From NCBI RefSeq assembly GCF_009711975.1, contig NZ_VIKW01000009.1, forward strand, positions 101,566 to 165,565: 64,000 bases of DNA, in the 5' to 3' direction. Positions 7,781 through 17,781 of this stretch are shown piece after piece. Position 1 is the first letter of the stretch. Every line of letters starts with the position of its first letter. Below the pieces are notes generated by a model. The model was not told where the DNA came from. It saw only the letters and a list, made by a program, of their open reading frames with translations, and searched no databases. A program made the position numbers and the translations under genes. Origin of the DNA: Anabaena sp. UHCC 0204 (GTDB taxonomy: Bacteria; Cyanobacteriota; Cyanobacteriia; Cyanobacteriales; Nostocaceae).

Positions 7781-10636
7781 ATGTCTTTTTTCTCGATTGC
7801 ACAACGACATCGCGTTTCTTTAATCATCTTGAGTGTCTGGATAATAGCGGCTTTTGTGTTAAATCATGATGCTGCTTTTAGCCTAGAAGGGGCAGGTTAT
7901 CCAACCAGTCCCGACAACTCCAACTCGGAAAAATCTCAGAAAACACTAGTTGCTAAGGAAACACCAAATCTCGCCATTACAGCAAATGTGCGGAAAACCG
8001 TCTTAGCTAATGGCTTAACTGTTCTTACCAAAGAAGTACATAATGCCCCTGTGGTGACTGTACAAGTATGGTACAAATTTGGTTCAGGTCAAGAAGCACC
8101 TGGAGTCAATGGGATTGCTCATCAATTAGAACACATGATGTTTAAAGGGACTAGCGATCGCCCCATTCAATTTGGGCGGTTATTTAGTGCTTTAGGCAGC
8201 GATTCTAATGCTTTTACCAGTTATGACCAAACAGCCTATTACAACACTGCGGAACGGGATAAACTCACCGCTCTGTTGACATTAGAAGCTGATAGAATGA
8301 AAAACTCGCTGATTGATCCTCAAGAATTAATAAGTGAGAAGCGGGTAGTTATTTCGGAATTACAAGGTTACGAAAATAGTCCAGAATATCGGCTAAATCG
8401 GGCTGTGATGATGTCCACTTTTCCCAATCACCCCTATAGATTACCAATTGGTGGCACTAAGGCTGATGTAGAAAAATTCACAGTTGAGCAAGTACGGGAA
8501 TATTACCAAAAATTCTACAGTCCGGAGAATGCTGTCTTGGTAATTGCGGGAGATTTTGACACTGCACCAACTTTAAAAAATGTGGAAAATGTGTTTGGTA
8601 AAATCCCCAAACGCCAATATTCACCCCATAATCTGATTACTCCATCACCTTCTCCTAAACCTGCACCTGCCGTCAAATTGCAAGAACCAGGGGGAAATCC
8701 TCTACTACAAATAATTTACCCACTTCCCCAGATTAATCAACCAGATATTCCCGCTTTGGAAATCATGGATTATATCTTAACTGCGGGTAAAAATTCCTAC
8801 TTGCATCAGGAGTTGGTAGAATCGGGTTTAGCTAGTAAGATTTATGGAAGTGTTGCGAGTTTACGGGCAGGTGGCTGGTATGAAATATTAGTTACTGGTG
8901 TAGGAAATCAGGATTTAAGTAAACTTGATGCAGCGGTAATAAAGGCGTTAACAAAACTTGCTAAAGTCGGTGTGACAACAGAGCAAGTAGAACGAGCAAA
9001 AACCCAATTAACAGCCGCAGTTATTTTAAATAACCGTGATATTACCAGTCAAGCCATGCAATTGGGTAATGATCAAATCACGACCGATAATTACCAATAT
9101 ACAGAACGCCACTTAGTAGATATTCGTAAAGTCCAAACGGCTGATGTGATCAATGTGATCAATAAATATCTACAAACAGAAGCGCGGACAGTCGGATTTT
9201 TTGAACCCACAAAACAAACAGAAACAACCCGTGTTTCGACTTCGCTCAACAACCAGAGTTTATCTTATTCAACACCAATAGAAGATAATTCTGTTGTTGA
9301 TATTGCTGTAGTCTCCGCAGAGGTAAAGAAATATTTACCACCTCTAGATAGATTACCCAAAACTAGAGAAAAAGAAATTCCCCAACAGTTACAATTGGCT
9401 AATGGGTTACGAATACTATTGTTACCTGATAGAACTACACCAACAGTCACTTTAAGCGGACATATCAAAGCCGGAACAGAATTTGAGTCAGATGATCAAG
9501 GAGGAATAGCGTCTTTGGTGGCGAAAAATCTCATGAATGGGACAAAAACCAAAAATATGCGGACAATTGCTCAAGAATTAGATGCAAAAGGCGCAAATTT
9601 GGGATTTGAAACCTATCGTGAAGGTGTACGGATTCAAGGAAGTAGTTTAGCAGTAGATTTACCAGTTTTGCTGGGAACATTAACAGACGTAATCAGAAAT
9701 AGTACATTCCCCGTTAAAGAGTTGGAACTCTCCCGTCAACAGGCTTTAACTTCCTTAGATTCAGAGTTAGATGATCCTGATAAAGTCGCAAGTCGCGTTT
9801 TTGTTCAGGCCATTTATCCCAAAAAACATCCATTACATACCTTTCCGACTGCGAAAAGTATTCAACAAATTAAACATCAAGACGTGATTGCTTTTAAAAG
9901 CCAACATTATCGTCCTGATACCACAGTTTTAGCACTTGTAGGGGATTTTGATGTGAATCAAGTGCGATCGCTCATGCAAGCACAATTGGGAGATTGGCAA
10001 GTTAAAGGCAAACCACCAACGGTAAAATATCCCAATGTCAGGATGCCAAAAAACGTAGTCAATGTTAATCCTGTCGTCTCTGGTAAACCCCAAGCGATTA
10101 CTTATATGGGTTATGCCGGGATTAACCGTCAAGATAGACGATTTTATGCGGCCATGATTTTGAATCAAATTTTAGGAGGAGATACCTTATCGAGTAGACT
10201 AGGGGCAGAAGTGCGCGATCGCCAAGGACTAACCTACGGAATTTATAGCAATTTCCTGACAGGTAAGAATGTGGGAACATTTTTGATTGAAATGCAAACC
10301 AGTCCAGAAGACGCACGGAAAGCAATTTCCAGCACCCGCAACCTCCTTAAACAAGTTCATCAACAAGGTGTGACATCACAGGAAGTGGAAACAGCTAAAC
10401 GTAATTTAATCAGTAATTACAATATTTCTTTAGCCAATCCCGAACAGTTAAGCCAGAGAATAGTCATGAATGAAGTTTATGGTTTAAATCAGGTAGAATT
10501 GCGATCGTTTATCAGCAAAATAGAGCAAGTCAACCTCAATCAAGTTAATCAAGCCGCCCGTGAATTACTTCACCCTGATAAAATAGTTGTAGTTACAGCC
10601 GGTCCACCAATACTTGCCCATAAAAAGATGAAATAA
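7781..10636 (+). CDS. M16-family zinc metallopeptidase, two-domain, exported or membrane-anchored
   Basis: A 951-residue pitrilysin/insulinase-family protein with two M16 halves. Residues about 12-27 form a hydrophobic segment, so export or anchoring is likely. The first half carries the inverted zinc motif HQLEH at 114-118, followed about 75 residues later by the acidic helix SEKRVVISELQ that supplies the third ligand. The second half (from about residue 525) has the fold but no HXXEH motif, as is normal for the non-catalytic half. Family members degrade peptides inside a closed chamber. Length and layout fit the cyanobacterial processing-peptidase-like proteins usually found as a tandem pair; here both halves are on one chain. 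Confidence 0.93.
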   Translation: MSFFSIAQRHRVSLIILSVWIIAAFVLNHDAAFSLEGAGYPTSPDNSNSEKSQKTLVAKETPNLAITANVRKTVLANGLTVLTKEVHNAPVVTVQVWYKFGSGQEAPGVNGIAHQLEHMMFKGTSDRPIQFGRLFSALGSDSNAFTSYDQTAYYNTAERDKLTALLTLEADRMKNSLIDPQELISEKRVVISELQGYENSPEYRLNRAVMMSTFPNHPYRLPIGGTKADVEKFTVEQVREYYQKFYSPENAVLVIAGDFDTAPTLKNVENVFGKIPKRQYSPHNLITPSPSPKPAPAVKLQEPGGNPLLQIIYPLPQINQPDIPALEIMDYILTAGKNSYLHQELVESGLASKIYGSVASLRAGGWYEILVTGVGNQDLSKLDAAVIKALTKLAKVGVTTEQVERAKTQLTAAVILNNRDITSQAMQLGNDQITTDNYQYTERHLVDIRKVQTADVINVINKYLQTEARTVGFFEPTKQTETTRVSTSLNNQSLSYSTPIEDNSVVDIAVVSAEVKKYLPPLDRLPKTREKEIPQQLQLANGLRILLLPDRTTPTVTLSGHIKAGTEFESDDQGGIASLVAKNLMNGTKTKNMRTIAQELDAKGANLGFETYREGVRIQGSSLAVDLPVLLGTLTDVIRNSTFPVKELELSRQQALTSLDSELDDPDKVASRVFVQAIYPKKHPLHTFPTAKSIQQIKHQDVIAFKSQHYRPDTTVLALVGDFDVNQVRSLMQAQLGDWQVKGKPPTVKYPNVRMPKNVVNVNPVVSGKPQAITYMGYAGINRQDRRFYAAMILNQILGGDTLSSRLGAEVRDRQGLTYGIYSNFLTGKNVGTFLIEMQTSPEDARKAISSTRNLLKQVHQQGVTSQEVETAKRNLISNYNISLANPEQLSQRIVMNEVYGLNQVELRSFISKIEQVNLNQVNQAARELLHPDKIVVVTAGPPILAHKKMK

Positions 10637-10640
10637 AAGC

Positions 10641-10742
10641 CATTAATTCATCCGCTCTTATCTGCGTTCATCTGCGTTCATCTGCGGTTAATCATTCTTA
10701 AAATCTTATCCTGTGCAGCTTCATCTTAATTTGGTATTAATC
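10641..10742. repeat. Dispersed ~100-bp repeat, copy 1
   Basis: AATTCATCCG followed by repeated TCTGCGTTCA units, then an AT-rich stretch ending TAGTATTAAT or TGGTATTAAT. A diverged second copy in the same orientation lies at 57,300-57,395. Both sit just downstream of peptidase genes (M16 here, tldD there). Confidence 0.65.
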
Positions 10743-10783
10743 AGGAATAATAGGAATAGGTGTAATTGACAATTATCTATTCA

Positions 10784-11236
10784 ATGATGACTAACTTTTT
10801 GACTTGCATATTCTCCCTGCTAATGAGTCTGGTAATCATGGGTGCATCTCCAGCAACAGCCGAGAATTTATCGAACAATCTACTAAAACAACCACCTATA
10901 GAAATTACGGTCAGCTTGGGTAATGCTGCCAATGAATTGAAATTTGAGCCAAATCAGTTAGAATTTATCTCAGGTAAACGCTACAATCTCAACTTAAATA
11001 ATCCCAGCCCACAAAAACATTACTTTACAGCAAAAGACTTTGCGGATGCTATTTGGACACAAAAAGTCGAAGCCGGCAACGTAGAAATTAAAGGTGCTAT
11101 TCACGAATTAGAACTTAAACCAGGTGCAAAAGCAGAATGGGTATTTATCCCCCTCAAACCTGGTAAATATGCTTTACGATGTACTATACCTGGACACGCA
11201 GAAGCTGGTATGAGAGGAGAGATTCTGATTAAGTGA
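10784..11236 (+). CDS. Secreted cupredoxin-domain copper protein
   Basis: A 150-residue protein with a Sec-type signal peptide (hydrophobic residues about 5-22, ending ASPATAEN). The rest is a plastocyanin/azurin-like beta-sandwich with a complete type 1 copper set: His79, then C133, H138 and M143 in CTIPGHAEAGM. It probably acts in the periplasm or thylakoid lumen as an electron carrier or copper-binding protein. The frame also opens with a TTG at 10,766, but the ATG at 10,784 (or 10,787) gives a proper signal peptide and is preferred. It is not plastocyanin itself (petE): the ligand loop is of the CTIPGH type seen in nitrosocyanin- and CopC-like cupredoxins. Confidence 0.88.
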   Translation: MMTNFLTCIFSLLMSLVIMGASPATAENLSNNLLKQPPIEITVSLGNAANELKFEPNQLEFISGKRYNLNLNNPSPQKHYFTAKDFADAIWTQKVEAGNVEIKGAIHELELKPGAKAEWVFIPLKPGKYALRCTIPGHAEAGMRGEILIK

Positions 11237-11400
11237 TCAAATCGGAATCAGGATATACAAGATAACTTTTTAACCTGTCACCGGCTATTTGTGTTTCTCT
11301 AAAAACGCAAAATACGTTAACTTAAAATATAGATATTTTTCGCAATAAATCTCAACAACGTTACACATAATCGGTCAAGCGCCGCTAATTCCTAAATTTC

Positions 11401-12231
11401 ATGATGAACATTTTCACCAACTTGCTTTCTCAACCAGCCCAGCCAAAACCAGAAAAACGACAACGCCGGGGGATTGAAATTAAATCAGCCCGTGAAATCG
11501 AAATTATGCGGCAATCAGCAAAGATTGTGGCAACTGTCCTCAAGGAAATTTCGGAAATAGTTCAGCCAGGAATGACGACGGCTGATTTAGATGCTTATGC
11601 CGAAAAACGCATCCGAGAAATGGACGCAACACCTAGTTTTAAAGGATATCACGGTTTCCCAGCCTCCATTTGTTCCAGCATTAACAATGAAGTTGTGCAT
11701 GGAATTCCTAGCCCTAAAAAAGTAATTCGGGCAGGAGATGTTTTAAAAGTTGATACAGGAGCTTTTTATCAAGGTTTTCATGGTGATTCCTGTATTACTA
11801 TCGCTGTGGGTAGTGTGACAAGTGAGGCCGCGAGACTGATTAAAATAGCTGAAGAATCTTTATATAAAGGCATTGAACAGGTAAAAGCTGGTGTCCACCT
11901 CAAGGAAATAGCAGGTGCAATTGAAGACCATGTAAAAGCCAATGGGTTTACAGTGGTGGAACAATTTACTGGTCATGGTGTAGGTAGAAATTTACACGAA
12001 GAACCGGCAGTTTTTAACTATCGGACTCGTGATATCCCCAATGTAAAATTACGTTCAGGAATGACTTTAGCAATTGAACCAATTTTAAATGCTGGTTCTA
12101 AAAATACCAGAATTTTAGCTGATAGATGGACTGCGGTAACAGTTGATAATGCTTTATCTGCTCAGTTTGAGCATACTGTATTAGTGACAGATAGTGGTTA
12201 TGAAATTCTCACTGATAGAACGCATCTATAA
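11401..12231 (+). CDS. map: Type I methionine aminopeptidase
   Basis: Removes the initiator methionine from new proteins. All five metal ligands of the pita-bread fold are present: D118 and D129 in [15 protein letters not shown]192 in [13 protein letters not shown]226 in IEPILN and E257 in QFEHTVLV. The 276-residue length includes an N-terminal extension of about 25 residues rich in Gln, Pro and basic residues, common in the longer cyanobacterial copies. Start could be the ATG at 11,401 or the next codon at 11,404. Transcribed alone; a heptamer array begins immediately after the stop codon. Confidence 0.95.
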   Translation: MMNIFTNLLSQPAQPKPEKRQRRGIEIKSAREIEIMRQSAKIVATVLKEISEIVQPGMTTADLDAYAEKRIREMDATPSFKGYHGFPASICSSINNEVVHGIPSPKKVIRAGDVLKVDTGAFYQGFHGDSCITIAVGSVTSEAARLIKIAEESLYKGIEQVKAGVHLKEIAGAIEDHVKANGFTVVEQFTGHGVGRNLHEEPAVFNYRTRDIPNVKLRSGMTLAIEPILNAGSKNTRILADRWTAVTVDNALSAQFEHTVLVTDSGYEILTDRTHL

Positions 12232-12541
12232 CAATTGACAATTGACAATTGACAATTGACAACGAAGAACGAAGAACTAACAACTAACAACTAACAATTG
12301 ACAATTGACAATTGACAACGAAGAACAAAGAACAAAGAACAAAGAACAAAGAACAAAGAACAAAGAACAAAGAACAAAGAACAAAGAACAAAGAACAAAG
12401 AACAAAGAACAAAGAACAAAGAACAAAGAACAAAGAACAAAGAACAAAGAACAAAGAACAAAGAACAAAGAACAAAGAACAAAGAACTAACAACTGACAA
12501 CTGACAACTGACCACTAACAATTGACAACTGACAACTGACT
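12232..12541. repeat. Large heptamer tandem array (AAAGAAC x ~24) flanked by TTGACAA-type repeats
   Basis: Bases about 12,321-12,487 are an almost perfect run of about 24 copies of the heptamer AAAGAAC. Either side are shorter runs of TTGACAA and CAACTGA heptamers. Because seven and three share no factor, the array has no stop codons in several frames and gives false reading frames encoding repeats of FFVLCSL or its reverse-strand equivalents. This is a long STRR array of the kind known from heterocystous cyanobacteria, filling the whole gap between two convergent genes. Confidence 0.95.
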
Positions 12542-12543
12542 AA

Positions 12544-13101
12544 TTACATTGTTAGTTGCGACCAAGTTTTTTGACCAACTATACCATCTGTTGATAAACG
12601 CCGACGATTTTGAAAAGCTTTGACAGCAGTTTCGGTAATTGGTCCAAAAACACCATCAATAGTGATTCCATAACCATTAGAAACTAAAAGTTTTTGTAAA
12701 ACTCTCACCGATGTACCTGAACTACCAAAAGCAATCAGGGGCAAAGGTCTGGCTTGAATTCTGGAATATCTGGTTGACAACTGAACACCCTTTCTAGTGG
12801 TCATAGGAATATTACCGGCATCAGCTAATTCAAAAGAATGGGTTGACATCTGTTTTTTGGCAATTTGCTCAAAAATTTGGTTTCGTCGAAATGAGAGAAC
12901 AGAAAGATGAGTTGGGGAAGTTTCACTTATGTCTATAAATTCAGGTGGTGTAATTTGATCATAAGCAACTAACTTATTTAATTGACGATTTGCTAACTGG
13001 GCAACATTTTCTAATTTAAAAAGTTCCTGTTGGGGAAAATGGGGTATATTTAGTTGTTTTGGACTAAATACACCCATCATCAGCAGTCCGATTTCAGTCA
13101 T
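12544..13101 (-). CDS. Peptidoglycan-binding-domain (PG_binding_1) protein
   Basis: A 185-residue protein whose last about 60 residues are a classical peptidoglycan-binding domain: VRVLQKLLVSNGYGITIDGV then FGPITETAVKAFQNRRRL and DGIVGQKTWSQL. The N-terminal 115 residues are not recognised; they contain no clear signal peptide or membrane segment, which is unusual for a wall-binding protein. Possibly exported by an atypical route or a regulator that senses cell wall. It converges with map across the heptamer array. Confidence 0.8.
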   Translation of the reverse strand: MTEIGLLMMGVFSPKQLNIPHFPQQELFKLENVAQLANRQLNKLVAYDQITPPEFIDISETSPTHLSVLSFRRNQIFEQIAKKQMSTHSFELADAGNIPMTTRKGVQLSTRYSRIQARPLPLIAFGSSGTSVRVLQKLLVSNGYGITIDGVFGPITETAVKAFQNRRRLSTDGIVGQKTWSQLTM

Positions 13102-13715
13102 TGTATTTTATAGCCATTCTGTTGATTCGTGATAGCTTACAAAACAAGGGAACAGGGAACAGGGAATAGATAAGAAACGCTCATTTGGACCAGTTTAAAG
13201 CTCAGTCAAAAAAAGATGTTTTTAAAAGATGCGTAGCGTGGCGTAAGTCATAGTGTTCCCTGTTCCCTCTGAATGAAAAACAATCACTATTTTGAAATAT
13301 TAAAAAATAACGTAGTTTATACCAACTTTTGATATGACAACACACTATTAAGATGGGCAAAATGTCCATCCCACATGATATTCAGTCAATCTGATTATGC
13401 ACAGTAGATGTGTTTTAGCTTACTGCTAACTAGCCAGTGGGTTAATGACAAGTAAAGATACTAAAAAAATCTATAGGTTGATATCAAAAGAATGATCTAA
13501 TTTGAGACTATAAGAATTATTAATTATATTCATCTGTCTTAAGGGAGTTCAAATTATTAAAAAAATATTCAATAGACATCAGATAATAAATCATGTAAAT
13601 CTGAGAAAGAAAAGGGTAAAGGTTTTTTCTTGCACTTTTTCCCTTTCCCCTTTAACCGACAAGTATTGCATTCAAAACTGTTCCCGGTTGTATCAACCAG
13701 GTGAGATACAATTAA
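13102..13715. other. 614-bp spacer with small repeats, no gene seen
   Basis: No credible reading frame. It holds a GGGAACA heptamer pair (about 13,148-13,163) and its inverted copy TGTTCCC (about 13,253-13,268), which could pair across about 90 bases; a GCGTAGCGTGGCGTAAG palindromic motif near 13,230 also found in variant form near 35,305 and 62,110; and an imperfect GATGGGCA/TGTCCATC hairpin near 13,353. Promoters for neither flanking gene can be assigned, since both end toward or begin beyond this spacer. Confidence 0.6.
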
Positions 13716-14837
13716 TTAACCCATAGCATTGCCAACTGGGTGGAAGTAGAAGGCAAAACCCAAGACAGTATAAGCTGCTAAGAGTAATGTCCCCTCTAAC
13801 CAATTAGATTTACCATCAGAACTAATGCTATTAGCGATTAAAACTGAGACAGCAACAGCTACTAATTCAAAAGGGTTAAAATCTAAATCCATTGGTTGTC
13901 CAATTACCCAGCCAGCAATAACTAAAACTGGGGCAACAAATAAGGCAATTTGCATACTTGAACCCACAGCGACAGACATGGCCAGATCCATTTTATTTTT
14001 CATGGCTACGGTGACTGCGGTGGCGTGTTCAGCAGCGTTACCGATAATGGGAACTACAATTACCCCGGTAAATAATGCGCTTAAACCTAGTTTAGATGTA
14101 GCCACTTCCAAAGAATCAACTAGCAATTCTGATTCAAAGGCAACGAACAGGGTACAAACTAAAAGTACACCACTCCACAACCAAACATTTGGTGTTTCAT
14201 GGGAGACTTCTTCTACATCTGTTGTTTCTGTTGCTTCTGCTGTATCTACGATCTCTGCTACACCAACTTCATACAAATAGGCATGAGTTTTCATAGAAAA
14301 TAGCAGTGTTAAGCCATAAACCAGAATTAAGACTATAGCCACAGCTAGGGAAAGATTCTGCACGGTTGTTTCGCTAATACCAATGGAGGTATAGTTCATA
14401 GCCGTTGGTAACAAAATGGCAATTACTGCCAAGTTCATGGAAGAAGCATTTACCCGCGCTACGACTGACTCAAATGTTTGTTCTTTATAACGGATTCCGC
14501 CTAATAACATGGATAAACCCATGACTAGGAGTAAGTTACTGATAATTGATCCAGTAATACTAGCTTTGACAACCTCAATTAAGCCTGCATTCAGGGCAAC
14601 TAAGGCAATAATCAATTCTGTAGCATTGCCAAAAGTCGCGTTTAAAAATCCGCCCAGGATTGGACCGACAACTACGGCTATTTCTTCGGTAGCTGTACCC
14701 ATCCAAGCTGCTAAGGGCAGTATGGCTAATCCAGCAGTAATAAAAACTATCAAGTCTCCCCATTCTAAAAAATGGGCTGCGAGAGATATGGGTATAAACA
14801 GCAGCAGAACTGTGAAAATAATGTTCTTGATTGACAT
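13716..14837 (-). CDS. cax: Calcium/proton exchanger (CaCA superfamily, CAX type)
   Basis: A 373-residue membrane protein with about ten to eleven hydrophobic helices and two internally related halves. Each half has a signature: GNATELIIALVALNAG in the first and GNAAEHATAVTVAMKNKMDLA in shorter form (GNAAEHATAV) in the second; the glutamates of these GNA(T/A)E motifs bind calcium. An acidic loop (about residues 200-220, EATETTDVEEVS) separates the halves, as in CAX proteins. It exports Ca2+ in exchange for protons. I use the ATG at 14,835-14,837 (MSIKNIIFTVLL); the frame runs 29 codons further upstream but those residues do not look like the family. Divergent from the GH57 gene. Confidence 0.92.
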   Translation of the reverse strand: MSIKNIIFTVLLLFIPISLAAHFLEWGDLIVFITAGLAILPLAAWMGTATEEIAVVVGPILGGFLNATFGNATELIIALVALNAGLIEVVKASITGSIISNLLLVMGLSMLLGGIRYKEQTFESVVARVNASSMNLAVIAILLPTAMNYTSIGISETTVQNLSLAVAIVLILVYGLTLLFSMKTHAYLYEVGVAEIVDTAEATETTDVEEVSHETPNVWLWSGVLLVCTLFVAFESELLVDSLEVATSKLGLSALFTGVIVVPIIGNAAEHATAVTVAMKNKMDLAMSVAVGSSMQIALFVAPVLVIAGWVIGQPMDLDFNPFELVAVAVSVLIANSISSDGKSNWLEGTLLLAAYTVLGFAFYFHPVGNAMG

Positions 14838-15085
14838 TTTTACCTTTAGTTCAGGGGATTTTGCACAGATGCCTAAAAAATCATGTGCATTTGAATACCT
14901 ATCATATCTGTAAGGGATTGTCATTGGGTGGTTAATTTAACTTATCGAGAAATATTATGTAGTGACAAAATTTAGTTTTGTTTCATAGGTGTTATTTATC
15001 ACTGATTTTGTGAGAGAACAATTGTAGAAAGGTAGATATAGCAAGAATCTTCTTCAAAATTGCACATTTATTTGGATAACAATAT

Positions 15086-17743
15086 ATGACTTCTGCTGCG
15101 GAAATACCAAGTAGTTCTGGCTCAATATTACCGTTTGATGAAGAGTCTAAATACAGTCCTGAACATGATCCCCTCAAAACTGCTCAGGGTATTTATGTCA
15201 CAGTTCATGGTCATTTTTATCAACCCCCTAGAGAAAATCCTTATCTTGATGCAATTGAACGTCAGCCTAGTGCTGCTCCTTTTCATGACTGGAATGAGCG
15301 TATTCACTGGGAATGCTATCGTCCTAATGCCTTTGCACGGGTCTTAAATGACAAAGGCGAGGTTGTGAAAATTGTTAATAATTATGAATACATGAGCTTT
15401 AATATCGGTCCAACACTGATGTCGTGGTTGGAACGCTATGATGTAGAGCTTTATCAGCGGATTTTGGAGGCTGATGCTAAAAGCTGCGATCGCCTAAATG
15501 GTCATGGAAATGCGATCGCTCAAGTCTATAATCACATTATTCTACCCCTAGCCAATGAACGCGATAAATATACCCAAATTCGCTGGGGTAAAGAAGATTT
15601 CCGTTCTCGTTTTGGTCGTGATCCTGAAGGAATGTGGTTGGCAGAAACAGCGGTAGATTATGCCACTCTAGAAGCATTAGTAGCCGAAGGAATTAAGTTT
15701 ATCATTTTAGCTCCATCTCAAGCCCAGCGTTGTCGTCCTCTCTCCACAGAGGATCATTCCGATAGTCAATGGCATGAGGTAGGGGGTAATCAGATTGATC
15801 CAACTCGTCCTTATCGCTGTTATTTAGATAGCAAAGAGTCGGCAAAAAAATCAACTCCCTATATTGATATCTTTTTCTATGATGGTCCGATTTCCAGGGA
15901 TATGGGTTTTAGTGATGTTGTCTACAATTCTCATCATTTTGCGGGCAGAATTGGGGCAGCTATTCGCGGGGATCATCGTCAGTCACAATTAATTTCTGTG
16001 GCTACAGATGGGGAAACCTTTGGACATCACAAAAAGGGAACAGAAAAGACTTTAGCTTATGCCTTTATTGGTGAGTTTCCTCGTCATGGTTGGACTGTGA
16101 CTAACTTCGCCCACTATTTAAGTTTAAATACTCCTTCTTGGGAAGTAAAATTAAAATCAGTTACAGCGTGGAGTTGCGCTCATGGTGTTGATAGATGGCA
16201 AGATGATTGCGGTTGCGGTGGTGAAGGAGGTGTGTGGCATCAAAAATGGCGGCGGCCGTTACGAAATGCTTTAAATTGGCTGCGGGATCAGTTAACTGAG
16301 GTGTATGAGGAATATGGCAGTTTATTATTTCGTGATCCTTGGCAAGCTAGGGACGAATATATTCAAGTCATGGGCGATCGCTCTACTACTAATATTAGCC
16401 GTTTTTTATCCCGCCACCAAACTCGCAAACTCCAAGCTGCTGAACAGGTAGAAGCTTTACGCTTGTTAGAAATGCAGCGTCACTCTTTACTCATGTTTAC
16501 CAGTTGCGGCTGGTTTTTTGAAGAAATTTCCCGCCCAGAAGGAACACAAATTTTACGCTATGCTTCCCGTGCTTTAGAATTAGCAGGAGATGTGGCAGGT
16601 GTGCAGTTAGAGAAGGCCTTTATTAAGCGCCTGAGTTTAGCTCCTAGTAATGTGGACGAATTTAAACATGGTGCAGAAATATATCGTCAATTGGTACTAA
16701 CTGCTCAAATTGGCTTTAAGCAAGTTGCCACCCATTACGCCATTACTTCTCTATTTAATCATCACAAAAATTCGCCCCCAGAGCAACAGACAGATAAAAA
16801 CAAACATCCTCATGGTCATCATCAGCGTGTTTATTGCTATGCTGCCAATGAGCTAGATTACCATAAGCAAAGCATGGGTCCGTTAACCATGGCAATTGGG
16901 CATTTGCAGTTAGTGTCAGATATTACTTGGGAAAGTGAACATTTAATATTTGCCGTTTTGCATTTGGGTGGTTGGGATTTTCACTGCTGTATTCAACAGT
17001 TTGCTGGACGACGTAACTATAGCCAAATTAAAGATAAGCTGTTTGCAGCTTTACAACAGGCTAGTGTGGCTCATATTATTTTGGTGATGACTCAAATGTT
17101 TGGCGGTGAAGCCTTTAATTTACAGACTTTATTTGCGGAAGAACGTCATCGAATTATGCGACTTTTGAGCCAAGAAACACTGACAAGATTAGACCAAATA
17201 TATACTCAAGTATATCGGGATAATTACAGTGTGATTATGGCTTTTCATCGAGATGGGTTAGAAGTTCCACGAGAATTGCAAGCAGCCGCGGAGATTGCTT
17301 TAGGACATCGTTGTATGACAACATTGCGATCGCTAGAACAAGATATTAGTGAACCGCAATTAAGCTGGAATCATATTGTCGAATTAGAGGCGATCGCTAC
17401 TGAAGCCAAACATCTGCGTTGTCAATTAAATATCCTGGAAGGCAATCAAATCTTAGAACAATTGATAGACCGTTTATTGTGGCAACTCTTGTATGATGGC
17501 AATGGTAATCTGAATGCAGATATCCAATGTTTAGAACGATTGATTGATGTTGGGTATGAATTACATCTTGGCATCAGTTTAAACCATTCCCAAGAACTTT
17601 ATTTAAGTTGCTTACATAGTCAAATCTTGCCAAGAATTACCAGTATTGACAGTGAAGCCGAAACTATTCAATGTCGTCAATTATTGAAGTTAGGCGAAAA
17701 ATTAGCTGTTGATGTTAGTCAATTTATTAACAAATTGGCTTAA
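15086..17743 (+). CDS. Glycoside hydrolase family 57 protein with DUF3536
   Basis: An 885-residue cytoplasmic protein. Residues about 35-60 carry the GH57 opening motif VHGHFYQPPRENPYLDA, and DGETFGHH near residue 310 is another conserved GH57 segment. From about residue 430 the chain continues into the DUF3536 region, all alpha-helical. GH57 enzymes act on alpha-glucans (amylopullulanase, 4-alpha-glucanotransferase, branching enzyme); this long DUF3536 type is conserved in cyanobacteria and its exact reaction is not known to me. No signal peptide. It is a single gene, divergent from cax and convergent with a small membrane protein gene. Confidence 0.9.
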   Translation: MTSAAEIPSSSGSILPFDEESKYSPEHDPLKTAQGIYVTVHGHFYQPPRENPYLDAIERQPSAAPFHDWNERIHWECYRPNAFARVLNDKGEVVKIVNNYEYMSFNIGPTLMSWLERYDVELYQRILEADAKSCDRLNGHGNAIAQVYNHIILPLANERDKYTQIRWGKEDFRSRFGRDPEGMWLAETAVDYATLEALVAEGIKFIILAPSQAQRCRPLSTEDHSDSQWHEVGGNQIDPTRPYRCYLDSKESAKKSTPYIDIFFYDGPISRDMGFSDVVYNSHHFAGRIGAAIRGDHRQSQLISVATDGETFGHHKKGTEKTLAYAFIGEFPRHGWTVTNFAHYLSLNTPSWEVKLKSVTAWSCAHGVDRWQDDCGCGGEGGVWHQKWRRPLRNALNWLRDQLTEVYEEYGSLLFRDPWQARDEYIQVMGDRSTTNISRFLSRHQTRKLQAAEQVEALRLLEMQRHSLLMFTSCGWFFEEISRPEGTQILRYASRALELAGDVAGVQLEKAFIKRLSLAPSNVDEFKHGAEIYRQLVLTAQIGFKQVATHYAITSLFNHHKNSPPEQQTDKNKHPHGHHQRVYCYAANELDYHKQSMGPLTMAIGHLQLVSDITWESEHLIFAVLHLGGWDFHCCIQQFAGRRNYSQIKDKLFAALQQASVAHIILVMTQMFGGEAFNLQTLFAEERHRIMRLLSQETLTRLDQIYTQVYRDNYSVIMAFHRDGLEVPRELQAAAEIALGHRCMTTLRSLEQDISEPQLSWNHIVELEAIATEAKHLRCQLNILEGNQILEQLIDRLLWQLLYDGNGNLNADIQCLERLIDVGYELHLGISLNHSQELYLSCLHSQILPRITSIDSEAETIQCRQLLKLGEKLAVDVSQFINKLA

Positions 17744-17751
17744 ATTGTGAC

Positions 17752-17768
17752 GGTGGGCAATGCCCACC
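17752..17768. terminator. Palindrome between convergent genes, possible bidirectional terminator
   Basis: GGTGGGCA and TGCCCACC form a perfect 8-bp stem with one base between the arms, 9 bases after the GH57 stop codon and 14 before the end of the opposing gene. The arms abut, so the RNA would need to open its innermost pairs to form a loop, and no T-run follows. It may equally be a small dispersed palindrome; GGGCAATGCCC motifs are common in such genomes. Confidence 0.35.
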
Positions 17769-17781
17769 ATGATCTTACAGT

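Noticed and set aside
12321..12487. Possible CRISPR array
   Set aside because: The unit is only seven bases and has no spacers; no cas genes in the window.
12277..12521. Five overlapping frames encoding FFVLCSL or EQRTKNK repeats on both strands
   Set aside because: They are produced by the heptamer array, which lacks stop codons in several frames; no start signals, no normal composition.
13825..14280. 151-codon plus-strand frame within cax
   Set aside because: Antisense to a clear CaCA exchanger with two conserved GNA(T/A)E motifs.
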